From positions 1 through 64,000 of the forward strand of contig NZ_SSHJ01000009.1 of the NCBI RefSeq assembly GCF_005925345.1: a stretch of DNA of 64,000 nt, read 5' to 3'. The position numbers and the translations under genes were made by a program. This DNA is from Pedobacter ureilyticus (GTDB lineage: Bacteria > Bacteroidota > Bacteroidia > Sphingobacteriales > Sphingobacteriaceae). The notes below the pieces were generated by a model. It did no database searches. It was not told the origin of the DNA and was given only the letters and a program-made list of their open reading frames with translations. Positions 45,301-54,182 of this stretch are shown here, in pieces (the first letter of the stretch is position 1; each line of letters opens with the position of its first letter).

Positions 45301-45766
45301 TCATTTCTACCACTTTAGTGCCTTTTATACTTACCGACACATTTGGAATAGCTAGGTTATCTTTATCCACTACAGTACCACTAACCCGCAATTGTTTTTG
45401 GTTTTGTTTTCGTTCTACAATTACTACCGTGTTTCCGTTTAGGGTAAAACTTAGTGGTTGATTTTCTAAGGCTTTATTTAGCGCTTCGGTTAAGCTTACA
45501 TTCTTAACCGATACATTTACATTGTTGATTTTTGCAATCATACCGGAATTGTAAATGAAATTATAGCCCGTTTGCTTTTCCAACTCGGTAAGTACGGTTT
45601 CTAACTTGGCCTTAGTTTTAGCTAAGCTTACTTGGGCAAAAGTGCTGGCACTAGCCACCTGTAAACCTATAGTGGTCAATAAAACAAATATGAGTTTCAT
45701 TACAAGTAATATTTTTTTGGGCACGCAGAAAACTCTACGCAATAAAGAAGTATAATTTTTATACAT
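42308..45766 (-). CDS. SusC/RagA-family TonB-dependent transporter with N-terminal STN domain
   Basis: 1152 residues. After the signal region (about residues 20-45) comes an STN signalling domain (SLAKTKAKLETVLTELEKQ to LNGNTVVIVE, about residues 48-112), then the regulatory-like beta domain (VSGTVVDKDNLAIPNVSVSI), TonB box LNEVVVTALGIKREEKSLGY, plug (NKIILRGESSLSGDNSALIV) and barrel ending RNFGANLSFTF. The STN domain should contact the FecR encoded upstream and, through it, the ECF sigma factor, coupling transport to transcription of this operon. Confidence 0.95.
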   Translation of the reverse strand: MYKNYTSLLRRVFCVPKKILLVMKLIFVLLTTIGLQVASASTFAQVSLAKTKAKLETVLTELEKQTGYNFIYNSGMIAKINNVNVSVKNVSLTEALNKALENQPLSFTLNGNTVVIVERKQNQKQLRVSGTVVDKDNLAIPNVSVSIKGTKVVEMTNVDGKFTINVPDANTVLVFNFLGFQPTEVKVGNQTNLKIVLKESVEALNEVVVTALGIKREEKSLGYSVTQVKGEELTDALSNNWTDALTGKVAGLNMIKSGGGPAGSNKIILRGESSLSGDNSALIVVDGVVVSSKISEGNGSYLGSENPIDHGNGISDLNPEDIESVSVLKGPGAAALYGSRGSNGAIIITTKSGKENQKGLGITFNSNAVFGTINRWPDFQYEYGQGAIGNDEYYSWGATEDGANTKNTGGAWGPKFDGQEYYQWDPNLLTRGTERTPWVPYKNNRKDYFEVSQTLTNSLSVSGGNAKTTARLSFTNLTNKWIVPNTGYDRNTIALNVSQKVNDKLMISTKLSYNNKFSDNLPSTGYNNQTVMYSMIGMVPNADLNWYKQYWIPGSEGLKQIRPFANGLDNIYLAVYEMLNKSNRNQLIGTISANYEFTKNLNLMVRSSIDWAAEARSQRKPKDAARFPEGMFRTQDIDQKETNTDFLLNYKHKIGKDIEASYSAGGSLMINKYKMVSLSADRLRYPDIYTFANVQDRVESNSRTIEYAVNSLYGLAQFAYKNYLFLDFTGRNDWASVLASEFSTENVSFFYPSVNLSGLVSEMFSLPKAISFFKLRASWSQVGGGGVTPYLTGYNYISKAVYSSGMANPTFIANEDLKNELSSTLEFGTDIRLFKSRLGLDATYYRSNIKNQILNVPLDRATGYNYSVMNSGLVQNKGIELALNGVPLKSSKGLNWDVAVTFAANRNKIVSLADSVDNYVMQTGPRGSMEARVGGRMGDLYGLGYSRSPDGQIIYNSQGYPVLTEEAFYLGRATPDFNWGVVNNFRYKQWRLKVLVDGQYGAVAYSHTHAAASVAGKLTNSLPGRYTGIIGKGVQRNPDGTFRPNDVVAEEIGTYYNEHFKADNVEANTFSTDFIKLRELRLDYTLPAKWMKKIKFQKAVIGIYGRDLFVWSDWPAYDPEFGTLGNSDIQRGFEVGQFPSTRNFGANLSFTF

Positions 45767-45842
45767 TTGAAATACGGGTTTAATTAATCTGTCTCTTCTC
45801 GTTTCAGTTTAGTTACCTGTAAAGCATTTTTTGCTTTATAAT

Positions 45843-45874
45843 CGGGAGAGGGTCCAAGCTCTCCTGATTTTTTT
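45843..45874. terminator. Hairpin between fecR and susC
   Basis: GGAGAG / CTCTCC inverted repeat followed on the plus strand by ATTTTTTTG. On the coding (minus) strand the T-run is missing, so it is more likely a pausing or processing hairpin than a full stop. Confidence 0.35.
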
Positions 45875-45896
45875 GTAACCGTTATAGATAGAAATA

Positions 45897-47099
45897 TTAC
45901 TGCATTACGGTTACCCTCCTTCCTTCTATCTTAAATTTCACAGTTCCGGTTAACTCTAAGCTGCTTAGCAACTCTGCAAGCGAACTGGTTTTTACATATT
46001 TTCCACCAAATGCCTCTTTAGTTACCTGCCCTTCGTAGGCCACATCTATATGATACCATCTACTAATCTTGTTCATGATCTCATCAATAGGTTCATTTCT
46101 GAAGATGAAATACCCATTTTTCCAATCCATTACTTCATCAGCATCGAAGTTTAGTTGAGTTAATACAGCTGCTTTGTTGGTAAGTGAAGCTTGTTGTCCA
46201 GGTTTAAGCAATAGCGATGAATTTTGGTAACTGGCTTTAATTGCACCTTCTAATAAGCTTGCCTTTACAGCTTGATCATCTTCATAAGCCGATACGTTAA
46301 AATGTGTACCTAGTACTTGTACACTCATTTGTTTTGCACTTAATACGAAGGGTTGTTTTTTATTGTGTGCTACTTCAAAATAGGCTTCTCCTGATAGCTC
46401 TACCTGTCTTTGGGCACCTTTAAATACCGCAGGAAATTTTAATGATGACTTTGCATTGAGCCATACTTTGGTACCATCTGATAATACCACTTGGTAGTTG
46501 CTGCCCACGGGCGTACTTATCGTATTGTAAGCTAATTCGCCATTATCTACAACCTTACTTAAATCGTAAACCAGTTGTCCGTCTTTATTTTTAATGATGG
46601 ATACTTGGTCTTCTGTGACAATCTTACCAAAGTTAGCCTCATCTAAAATGAGTTCTTTCCCATTAGAAAGTTTTAAAGTAACATGCGTTTGGTTTCCGCT
46701 TGTTGTTACCGATTTCTGGGCATAGTTACTAACAGAAACGTCTTCAACACTCCCATTATTAAATTTAGCTAGGTATATACTTAGTCCTATGCCGCAACAA
46801 ATTAACAAAATGGCAGCAGCATAATAATACCACGCTTTTAAACGGTTTTGCTTAACTGAAATGGATTTAGTTGTATCATTAGCTGAAGAAAAACGAGGAT
46901 GCGCAATAATTTGCTGGTACACCCCACTATCCAGTTCGGTTGGTGTGTCAACATTGTTCCAAGTGTTCTTAAATTGGGTATCAATTGCCTGTTCATCATT
47001 AGTTTCCGAAAGTAATTCAGCCAGTTCTTCGAGTTCTTGCTTATTAATTTCGTTATCAACCAACAATTTTAAAAGAAATTGCAGTCTGTTATTTTTCAA
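45897..47099 (-). CDS. FecR-family anti-sigma factor
   Basis: 400 residues. The cytoplasmic N-terminus (about 90 residues) precedes one transmembrane helix YYYAAAILLICCGIGLSIYLA. The periplasmic FecR domain follows (YNTISTPVGSNYQVVLSDGT, LNAKSSLKFPAVF, LSGEAYFEVAHNKKQPF, VQVLGTHFNVSAY) and a C-terminal DUF4974 segment (NEPIDEIMNKISRWYHIDV). It should hold the sigma factor inactive until the STN domain of the neighbouring SusC signals substrate. Confidence 0.93.
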   Translation of the reverse strand: MKNNRLQFLLKLLVDNEINKQELEELAELLSETNDEQAIDTQFKNTWNNVDTPTELDSGVYQQIIAHPRFSSANDTTKSISVKQNRLKAWYYYAAAILLICCGIGLSIYLAKFNNGSVEDVSVSNYAQKSVTTSGNQTHVTLKLSNGKELILDEANFGKIVTEDQVSIIKNKDGQLVYDLSKVVDNGELAYNTISTPVGSNYQVVLSDGTKVWLNAKSSLKFPAVFKGAQRQVELSGEAYFEVAHNKKQPFVLSAKQMSVQVLGTHFNVSAYEDDQAVKASLLEGAIKASYQNSSLLLKPGQQASLTNKAAVLTQLNFDADEVMDWKNGYFIFRNEPIDEIMNKISRWYHIDVAYEGQVTKEAFGGKYVKTSSLAELLSSLELTGTVKFKIEGRRVTVMQ

Positions 47100-47231
47100 G
47101 TTTGATTTGGTTTTTAGCCTCGCAAATTACGGTGCTATGTAAGGAATACGTTTATATGGGCAAATAAGACTAGTCTGATAAAAAATATCCGACTAAAAAT
47201 TATTAAGACACTAATAAACAGCTAATTAATT

Positions 47232-47819
47232 TTAATAAAAAACACTTATTATACAGAATAAGTAAAGCATTTCTTGATTATCGAAATGTGATTTTAGCTT
47301 TTTAACAGCTACGATAAGATGGTTCTTTACTGTATTTTTAGATAAACTGAGTTGCTCTGCAATTTCTTCGTAACTAAGCCCTTCCACACGACTAAGTCTA
47401 AAAACAGTTTGTTGTTGCTTTGGCAGTTCGTTAATTGCCCTTTCTGCAAAAACTAACATATCCGAAAAAATGATCTGTTCTTCCGTTTCGTTATGCTGCT
47501 TCTCAATAATGGCTAACAATTTAGCTCTCATAGTGCGAGTACTCACTACTTTCCTAAGTTGATCGAGGATTAAACGCTTGGCAATGGTAAACAGGTACGG
47601 CTCTAAAGCTCTATTTTCATCAAATTTTTGACGATTTTCCCACAAGGCAAGAAATGTTTCTTGTACAATTTCTTCGCTTTGCTGTCTTTCTTTTAAAAAA
47701 CTAAAAGCAAAAGCATAAACCTTTGTGCTAAAATGTAAATAAATATATCGAAAAGCGAGTTCATTTCCTTCTCGAAAACCTTTGATTTGTTCAGTACTTA
47801 AAGTCCGAAAAGGAGTCAT
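47232..47819 (-). CDS. ECF RNA polymerase sigma-70 factor (FecI-like)
   Basis: 195 residues. Region 2 is YIYLHFSTKVYAFAFSFLKE with EIVQETFLALWENRQKF; region 4 is INELPKQQQTVFRLSRVEGL followed by SYEEIAEQLSLSKNTVKNHL. It is the first gene of the set ECF sigma - FecR - STN-SusC and is expected to switch on the second Sus locus on substrate signal. The gap to fecR is 132 bp. Confidence 0.93.
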   Translation of the reverse strand: MTPFRTLSTEQIKGFREGNELAFRYIYLHFSTKVYAFAFSFLKERQQSEEIVQETFLALWENRQKFDENRALEPYLFTIAKRLILDQLRKVVSTRTMRAKLLAIIEKQHNETEEQIIFSDMLVFAERAINELPKQQQTVFRLSRVEGLSYEEIAEQLSLSKNTVKNHLIVAVKKLKSHFDNQEMLYLFCIISVFY

Positions 47820-48146
47820 AGCTCTAAAACTATTGATTGCAATTGATATTTAATTGTTCCATTTGCTTTCTTTTTAAGACAAAACACTTTATAAAAGTAA
47901 TAAAAAGAAAACCAACACACAACAAAAACTATTTACCTTAAATCTTTTATTTTTATAAACCAAGGTAGATAACGCAACAAAAATAACCATCTTAATGTTA
48001 AGCAATTATTAAGATGGCATTAGCAAAAAGCAATAACCCTCAAAAACCAACAAGAATTAGCTTCGGTTTTACTTTTACAAATTGGTAAAATGTTGTTTTA
48101 ATAAAAGGGTATCGCTAAATTATCAAAACCCTCGTATCTTCGTAGC
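47820..48146. other. Divergent intergenic region between sigma factor and kdp regulator
   Basis: AT-rich and without ORF. I find no consensus TAnnTTTG box for the sigma gene; TATCTTCG at 48135-48142 is a weak -7 candidate for the regulator gene and would give an almost leaderless message. Confidence 0.3.
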
Positions 48147-49469
48147 ATGAACTCTAAAAATCTGCTTATTATAGATGACGAAAAAAGGCTTTGCGACCTT
48201 TTAGCCCGTATACTTGAATTAGAAGGATATATTGTTCATAAAGCATACACTGGTAAAGAAGGCTTAACTTTATTAGCAAAACATCCAATTAAGGTGGTAT
48301 TATGCGATGTTAAATTACCCGATTTTAATGGTATTGACTTACTAGTTTTAATTAAACAACAAAAACCATTTGTACAAGTAATTCACCTTACCGCTTACGG
48401 CACCATTACCGATAGTGTAAAAGCCATTAAAAATGGAGCTTACGATTACATTACCAAAGGCGATGACAATGACAAAATTATACCTTTAGTAGCCAAAGCC
48501 TTTGAAGCGGCCGATAAAGTTGCAGTAGTGCAGCAGCAACAAACTGCTCAAAAAGGTTTCGATGCCATTATTGGCCAATCAGCATTGTTACTAGAAGCCA
48601 TCGCAATGGCTAAAAAAGTGGCTCCTACACAGGCCAACGTACTTTTATTGGGAGAAACCGGGACTGGTAAAGAAGTTTTTGCCAAAGCCATTCACGATGC
48701 TAGTAAATATAAGGAAAGTGTACTTTTAGCGATTAACTGCAGCGCAATTAGTGCCGATTTATTAGAAAGTGAGCTTTTTGGATATAAAAAAGGGGCGTTC
48801 ACCGGGGCATTACAAGATAAAAAGGGCTTACTAGAACAGGCTGATGGCGGCACCTTGTTTTTGGATGAAATTGGCGATATGCCACTACACATGCAGGCTA
48901 AAATTTTAAGGGTATTAGAAGATGGTACTTTCATCAAGTTAGGCGACCTACAAACCAAAAAAGTGCAGGTAAGGCTAATTGCAGCTACGCATAAAAACCT
49001 TTTAGAAGAAGTTGAAAAGGGCAACTTTAGGGAAGATCTATTTTATAGGCTATCTGTATTTACATTACATCTGCCAAAGCTTAACGATAGAAAAGAAGAC
49101 ATTCTTTTTTTGGCCGAGCATTTCATCAAACAATTTAGTGCTTCTACAGTAAAAATGAATGCAGATTTTCAGCAATTACTTTTACAGCACAACTGGAAAG
49201 GTAACATAAGAGAACTAAAAAACACGATAGAGCGAACACTAATTCTAAGTACTGGTGCTAGTTTAGACAGCAGTTTATTACCTGCTAGCTTTAACGCCGC
49301 TTCTTCAAAAATTAATACAAATTTAGATATGGCTAGTATAGAAGAAGAGCATATCAAAAAAGTATTGCAATATACTTTGGGCAATAAAACAGAAACTGCC
49401 CAGTTATTGGGTATTGGCTTGGCAACGCTTTACAGAAAAATGGATTTGTATAGCATTCCGAAATACTAA
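48147..49469 (+). CDS. Sigma-54-dependent NtrC-type response regulator of the kdp locus
   Basis: 440 residues in three parts. The receiver domain (LLIIDDEKRLCDLLARIL, phospho-acceptor Asp in VLCDVKLPDFNG, about residue 54) is followed by an AAA+ domain with Walker A LLLGETGTGKEVFA, the sigma-54 contact loop GAFTGA, Walker B TLFLDEIGD, then a Fis-type HTH (NKTETAQLLGIGLATLYRKM). The kdp genes start 157 bp downstream, behind a near-consensus -24/-12 promoter. It thus takes the place that the OmpR-type KdpE has in Escherichia coli. Confidence 0.95.
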   Translation: MNSKNLLIIDDEKRLCDLLARILELEGYIVHKAYTGKEGLTLLAKHPIKVVLCDVKLPDFNGIDLLVLIKQQKPFVQVIHLTAYGTITDSVKAIKNGAYDYITKGDDNDKIIPLVAKAFEAADKVAVVQQQQTAQKGFDAIIGQSALLLEAIAMAKKVAPTQANVLLLGETGTGKEVFAKAIHDASKYKESVLLAINCSAISADLLESELFGYKKGAFTGALQDKKGLLEQADGGTLFLDEIGDMPLHMQAKILRVLEDGTFIKLGDLQTKKVQVRLIAATHKNLLEEVEKGNFREDLFYRLSVFTLHLPKLNDRKEDILFLAEHFIKQFSASTVKMNADFQQLLLQHNWKGNIRELKNTIERTLILSTGASLDSSLLPASFNAASSKINTNLDMASIEEEHIKKVLQYTLGNKTETAQLLGIGLATLYRKMDLYSIPKY

Positions 49470-49487
49470 CTTTTTCTCAAAATGATA

Positions 49488-49518
49488 AAAAGCTTCTCAA
49501 AACGAGAGGCTTTTTTTA
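49488..49518 (+). terminator. Terminator after the kdp regulator gene
   Basis: AAAGCTTCTC / GAGAGGCTTT-type stem (nine pairs, one G-T) with T7 following; it isolates the regulator gene from the kdp transcript. Confidence 0.7.
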
Positions 49519-49586
49519 TGGCCTGAAATATCAAAAAAACTGACAAAAACTTATAAATCAGCAAATTAACATCAAAATCTTTATAA

Positions 49587-49602
49587 TGGCACAGCGATAG
49601 CA
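49587..49602 (+). promoter_or_regulatory. Sigma-54 (-24/-12) promoter of the kdp operon
   Basis: TGGCACAGCGATAGCA matches the consensus TGGCACG-N4-TTGCW except at two positions, with GG and GC in exact spacing. It starts transcription around 49613, ahead of the two small genes and kdpA. The adjacent regulator gene encodes the needed sigma-54 activator. Confidence 0.75.
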
Positions 49603-49625
49603 AATAGGCCAAGTAAAAAGATAAA

Positions 49626-49712
49626 ATGATGATGACACTTTTGCTCTTCCTCGCCTTGCTTATCGGCATTTGGCTACTATTCAAATCTATTGATTGGTTC
49701 GAAAAAATTTAA
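49626..49712 (+). CDS. Small membrane peptide ahead of KdpF, 28 aa
   Basis: Frame beginning ATG ATG ATG: MMMTLLLFLALLIGIWLLFK then SIDWFEKI, one hydrophobic helix with a charged C-terminal tail. It begins 13 bp after the expected start of transcription, and kdpF follows 3 bp after its stop, so it should be co-expressed with the Kdp ATPase. It differs from KdpF in sequence but not in type. Not in ordinary gene calls because of its length; it may be a second accessory subunit or stabiliser. Confidence 0.6.
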   Translation: MMMTLLLFLALLIGIWLLFKSIDWFEKI

Positions 49713-49715
49713 ACT

Positions 49716-49793
49716 ATGTTAATTCTATTAATCATTTCCATTGCAGTGTTCGCATACATGTTATACGTACTGCTCCATCCAGAAAAATTCTAA
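49716..49793 (+). CDS. kdpF: KdpF, small subunit of the K+-transporting ATPase
   Basis: A 25-residue hydrophobic peptide, MLILLIISIAVFAYMLYVLL then HPEKF. A single membrane helix and the terminal P-x-K/R-F are typical of KdpF. It stands directly (3 bp) in front of kdpA, as in other kdp operons. It stabilises the KdpABC complex in the inner membrane. Confidence 0.85.
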   Translation: MLILLIISIAVFAYMLYVLLHPEKF

Positions 49794-49796
49794 ATC

Positions 49797-51515
49797 ATGC
49801 AGACAGAACTTTTAGGCATTATTGCCACGTTTGCCCTCACGTTAATTATCGCCATTCCATTAGGCGGCTACTTGGCTAAGGTATTTGCCGGAAAACGTGT
49901 TTGGACCAACTTTCTAGCCCCGCTAGAACATCTTATTTACAAAATATCGGGTGTTAATCCAAACGAACAAATGGATTGGAAACAACACCTTAAAGCCATG
50001 CTTACCATTAATTCACTTTGGCTTATTTACAGTTTTTTCATATTAATGCATCAAGACAAATTACCGCTAAATCCAGATGGTAACCCGGGCATGTCACCGC
50101 ATTTGGCCCTTAATACCATTATTAGCTTTGTGGTAAACTGTAACTTGCAGCACTACAGCGGCGAAAGTGGCCTAACGTATTCAACGCAGCAGTTTATCGT
50201 TATGTTTTTGCAATTTGTTTCTGCAGCTACGGGTATTGCCATTGCTATTTCGTTCTTCAAAGCTTTTAAAGAAAAAACAGCGTTGAAACTGGGTAACTTT
50301 TGGCAACATTTTACTTTAGCCATTACCAGAATCTTGTTACCTATATCAATCGTAATTGCGTTGGTTTTAGCTTTTAATGGCGTACCAGCGTCTTACGACG
50401 GTAAAGACCAAATTACAACTTTACAAGGCGATAGCATTTCGGTAAGCCGAGGCCCAGCTGCTGCTATGGTGGCTATCAAACATTTGGGGACTAACGGAGG
50501 CGGTTGGTTTGGTGTAAATTCTTCCCATCCTTTAGAAAACCCTAGCTATTTCACCAATATGGTGCAAGCAATCTCACAAATGATGATCCCCATTGCAATG
50601 GTTATTGCCTTCGGCATTTTCATTGGCAGAAAAAAATTAGCTTGGACCATCTTTGGCGTAATGACTATCGGGTTTCTACTCTTGCTCCTTCCTACCCTAC
50701 AAAGCGAACTGAGCGGCAATACTAAGATAGCGCAATTGGGAATAGCACAACCTACAGGAGCAATGGAAGGAAAAGAAGTACGGTTTGGACCAGCAGCTAC
50801 TGCCTATTGGAGCACCATTACTACAGTAATAAGCACAGGATCGGTTAACGGAATGCACGACAGTACCATGCCACTTACAGGTCTTTACCAATTGCTAGCT
50901 ATGATGATCAATGCCTTTTACGGCGGCTGTGGTGTTGGTTTGCTCAACTACTTTGTATACCTCATTATTGCAGTATTTATAGCAGGGCTGATGGTTGGCC
51001 GTACACCAGAATTTTTAGGACACAAGCTCGAAGCTAGGGAAGTAAAAATAGCGGCTTTGGTAACGCTCATCAGTCCGTTGCTAATTATGTGCGGAACCGC
51101 TTTAGCCAGTTACACTTTTGTACAACATGGCAGCGCAGCTTGGGGTACCTCTCCTTCTGCATGGCTCAATAATCCGAGTTTTCACGGTTTTTCAGAGATG
51201 TTGTACGAAGTTACTTCTGCTAACGCCAATAATGGTTCTGGTTTCGAAGGCTTAGGCGATAACAATATGTTTTGGAATGTGATGACAAGCGTAATTTTAC
51301 TCTTCGGGCGCTTTATTCCAATTATTGGGCCTTTAGCTATCGCCGGCTTATTGGCAAAGAAAAAATATATCCCCGAAAGTGCTGGTACATTAAAAATAGA
51401 CACCAAAACCTTTGCTCTAATGACTTTCGCCATTATTGTGGTGCTTAACGCACTTTCTTATTTCCCTGCTTTGGCACTTGGCCCAATTGCAGAATACTTT
51501 ACAATGATTAAATAA
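49797..51515 (+). CDS. kdpA: KdpA, potassium-binding subunit of the K+-transporting ATPase
   Basis: 572 residues with about ten transmembrane helices. Selectivity-loop segments FVVNCNLQHYSGESGLTYST (first), GTNGGGWFGVNSSHPLENP (second), FYGGCGVGLLNYFV (third) and NANNGSGFEGLG (fourth) are all visible, matching the four pore loops of the channel-like subunit. It binds and moves K+ under hydrolysis by KdpB at low external potassium. Confidence 0.97.
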   Translation: MQTELLGIIATFALTLIIAIPLGGYLAKVFAGKRVWTNFLAPLEHLIYKISGVNPNEQMDWKQHLKAMLTINSLWLIYSFFILMHQDKLPLNPDGNPGMSPHLALNTIISFVVNCNLQHYSGESGLTYSTQQFIVMFLQFVSAATGIAIAISFFKAFKEKTALKLGNFWQHFTLAITRILLPISIVIALVLAFNGVPASYDGKDQITTLQGDSISVSRGPAAAMVAIKHLGTNGGGWFGVNSSHPLENPSYFTNMVQAISQMMIPIAMVIAFGIFIGRKKLAWTIFGVMTIGFLLLLLPTLQSELSGNTKIAQLGIAQPTGAMEGKEVRFGPAATAYWSTITTVISTGSVNGMHDSTMPLTGLYQLLAMMINAFYGGCGVGLLNYFVYLIIAVFIAGLMVGRTPEFLGHKLEAREVKIAALVTLISPLLIMCGTALASYTFVQHGSAAWGTSPSAWLNNPSFHGFSEMLYEVTSANANNGSGFEGLGDNNMFWNVMTSVILLFGRFIPIIGPLAIAGLLAKKKYIPESAGTLKIDTKTFALMTFAIIVVLNALSYFPALALGPIAEYFTMIK

Positions 51516-51516
51516 C

Positions 51517-53550
51517 ATGGAACACACCACCTCAAAATTGTTGAATTCGGCGATGCTGGGCATAGCCATTAAACAATCGTTCGTTAAGCTTAACCCGCTT
51601 ACCATGATCAAAAATCCGGTAATGTTTACTGTGGAAATAGGCACATTGATTATGGCGGGCGTAAGCGTATACAGTATTAGCAATGTTTCTGAAGGAAGCT
51701 TCGCCTATAATTTTAGTGTATTTTTAGTACTACTCCTAACCTTATTGTTTGCCAATTTTGCCGAAGCCATTGCCGAAGCAAGAGGAAAAGCACAAGCAGA
51801 TAGTTTAAGAAAAACGAGAGAAGAAACGCCAGCTTTTTTGCTTTTAAGTGATGGTTCTACAAAAACAATTTCTAGTAATGCCTTGCAAAAAGATGATGTA
51901 TTTGTATGCAAAGCCGGAGAAATCATTCCTACCGATGGAGAAATTATTGTTGGCATTGCTACTATTGATGAAAGTGCGATAACTGGCGAATCTGCGCCAG
52001 TAATTAGAGAAGCTGGTGGCGATAAATCGTCGGTAACTGGCGGCACAAAAGTACTCTCTGATGAAATAAAAGTAAAAGTAACTTCCCAACCTGGCGAGAG
52101 TTTTTTGGACAAAATGATCGCATTAGTAGAAGGTGCATCGAGGCAAAAAACACCCAACGAAATTGCCTTGACTATTTTGCTGGCCAGTTTCACGCTAATT
52201 TTTATTATTGTTTGTGTCACTTTAAAACCTTTCGCCAACTATGCGCAAACGCCAATAACCATTGCTTCGCTAATCGCATTATTCGTTTGCTTAATTCCAA
52301 CAACCATTGGTGGTTTATTATCTGCTATTGGCATTGCTGGCATGGACAGGGCATTAAGGGCTAACGTAATTACCAAATCTGGAAAAGCCGTTGAAACTGC
52401 TGGAGATATTGATGTTTTATTGTTGGATAAAACCGGAACCATCACCATTGGCAACAGAAAAGCAACCGCTTTTTATCCAAATGACGACTTAGACGAAACT
52501 GAATTTGTGAGGCTATCTTACTTGGCATCTTTGGCAGATCAAACTCCCGAAGGAAAATCTATTGTTGAGCTTACCCATCAGCAATATCCAAGCTTGGAAA
52601 TTACTGAACCCAAAAATGCTCAATTCATAGATTTTACAGCCGAAACTCGTTCAAGCGGAATTGATACAGCCGACGGTTTAAGCATTAGAAAAGGTTCTTT
52701 CGATGCGATGAAGTTCTTCGCTCAACAACATGGCTATGAGCTATCTTCAAAGCTTGTTAACCAAGTAAAAAAGATTGCCGAAAACGGCGGTACACCTTTG
52801 GTGGTCAATAGAAATCATCAGCCAGTTGGCGTAATAGAGTTGCAAGATATTATTAAGCCCGGCATTAGCGAACGCTTTGAACGCTTACGTAAAATGGGTG
52901 TAAAAACGGTAATGGTTACCGGCGATAATCCTTTAACAGCTAAATACATTGCCGAAAAAGCGGGTGTTGATGACTTTATTGCCGAAGCCAAGCCAGAAGA
53001 CAAAATGAACTACATTAAAGCTGAGCAGCAGGCAGGTAAATTGGTAGCGATGATGGGCGACGGCACCAACGATGCCCCTGCCCTAGCCCAAGCAGATGTA
53101 GGTGTAGCGATGAACAGCGGTACCCAAGCAGCTAAAGAGGCCGGCAACATGGTTGATTTGGATAACGACCCAACCAAACTGATTGAGATTGTAGAAATTG
53201 GAAAGCAACTACTAATTACACGAGGTACTTTAACCACTTTTTCTATCGCTAATGATGTAGCTAAGTACTTTGCCATTGTGCCTGCCCTATTTATTGCAGC
53301 CATACCAGCACTACAAGGCTTAAATATTATGGGGTTAAAAAGTCCAGAAAGTGCCATTCTCTCTGCTGTAATTTTTAATGCAATCATTATTCCGTTGCTT
53401 ATTCCACTAGCATTAAAAGGTGTAGCCTACCAGCCCATAGGCGCTAGTGCATTATTACGCAGAAACCTACTTATTTACGGCTTAGGCGGTGTTATTGCTC
53501 CTTTTATCGGCATCAAAATCATCGATCTGTGCATTGGTTTATTTCTCTAA
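51517..53550 (+). CDS. kdpB: KdpB, ATP-hydrolysing P-type ATPase subunit
   Basis: 677 residues. P-type hallmarks: TGES in SAITGESAPVI, the phosphorylation motif LLLDKTGTITIGN (Asp about residue 307), MVTGDNPLTAKYI, and MMGDGTNDAPALAQADVG. The start follows the kdpA stop by one base, so the two are translationally coupled. Catalytic subunit of the KdpFABC potassium pump. Confidence 0.97.
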   Translation: MEHTTSKLLNSAMLGIAIKQSFVKLNPLTMIKNPVMFTVEIGTLIMAGVSVYSISNVSEGSFAYNFSVFLVLLLTLLFANFAEAIAEARGKAQADSLRKTREETPAFLLLSDGSTKTISSNALQKDDVFVCKAGEIIPTDGEIIVGIATIDESAITGESAPVIREAGGDKSSVTGGTKVLSDEIKVKVTSQPGESFLDKMIALVEGASRQKTPNEIALTILLASFTLIFIIVCVTLKPFANYAQTPITIASLIALFVCLIPTTIGGLLSAIGIAGMDRALRANVITKSGKAVETAGDIDVLLLDKTGTITIGNRKATAFYPNDDLDETEFVRLSYLASLADQTPEGKSIVELTHQQYPSLEITEPKNAQFIDFTAETRSSGIDTADGLSIRKGSFDAMKFFAQQHGYELSSKLVNQVKKIAENGGTPLVVNRNHQPVGVIELQDIIKPGISERFERLRKMGVKTVMVTGDNPLTAKYIAEKAGVDDFIAEAKPEDKMNYIKAEQQAGKLVAMMGDGTNDAPALAQADVGVAMNSGTQAAKEAGNMVDLDNDPTKLIEIVEIGKQLLITRGTLTTFSIANDVAKYFAIVPALFIAAIPALQGLNIMGLKSPESAILSAVIFNAIIIPLLIPLALKGVAYQPIGASALLRRNLLIYGLGGVIAPFIGIKIIDLCIGLFL

Positions 53551-53601
53551 TTCAAAATATAATGATGAAACCATTCATCACAATTAAAAAACATAAAACA
53601 G

Positions 53602-54168
53602 ATGAAAAAGTATATTCTTCCATCCATTAAATTAACCGCTGTTTTTACAGTGATCTTATGTGTGCTCTATCCCCTATTCATCAGCTTTGCGGCTAAATTA
53701 AGCAAAGGCGAAGGTAGCGGAGAAAAGGTAATGCTGAAAGGTAAAATAGTTGGCTACAAACAAATCGGCCAATCATTCACTAAGCCACAATATTTCTGGG
53801 GCCGCCCATCGGCAGTTGGCTACAATGCCGCAGGTTCGGGAGGCTCCAACAAAGGTGCAACCAATCCAGATTATCTCAAAGAAGTAAGCAATAGAATTGA
53901 TACCTTGTTGAAGTATCACCCTGGACTACAAAAAAAGGATATTCCAGTTGAACTGGTTACCGCATCTGGTAGCGGCTTAGACCCAAATATTTCTGTAGCT
54001 GGTGCTCAAACTCAAGCTAAACGAATAGCAACCTATCGCCAAATCCCTTTATCAAAAGTGATGAAACTTATAGAAATAAACACCGAAAAGCCGCTATTAG
54101 GTTTGTTTGGCCCTTCAAAAATCAATGTATTAGCATTAAATATCGAATTAGAAAAGTTCAGTAAATAA
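53602..54168 (+). CDS. kdpC: KdpC, subunit of the K+-transporting ATPase
   Basis: 188 residues with one N-terminal membrane helix (LTAVFTVILCVLYPLFIS) and an extracytoplasmic domain containing the conserved YFWGRPSAVGYNAAGSGGSN, TASGSGLDPNISVAGAQTQ and LLGLFGPSKINVLALN. It lies 51 bp after kdpB. It assists ATP binding and assembly. Confidence 0.96.
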   Translation: MKKYILPSIKLTAVFTVILCVLYPLFISFAAKLSKGEGSGEKVMLKGKIVGYKQIGQSFTKPQYFWGRPSAVGYNAAGSGGSNKGATNPDYLKEVSNRIDTLLKYHPGLQKKDIPVELVTASGSGLDPNISVAGAQTQAKRIATYRQIPLSKVMKLIEINTEKPLLGLFGPSKINVLALNIELEKFSK

Positions 54169-54182
54169 ACCCTTGACTTATG

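Noticed and set aside
48015..48031. A second sigma-54 promoter (TGGCATTAGCAAAAAGC) upstream of the kdp regulator
   Set aside because: The GG-to-GC spacing is two bases too long and sigma-54 does not tolerate that.
49694..49879. 61-residue plus-strand frame across the kdpF/kdpA junction
   Set aside because: It is out of frame with kdpF (49716-49793) and kdpA, both well supported, and has no own signal.
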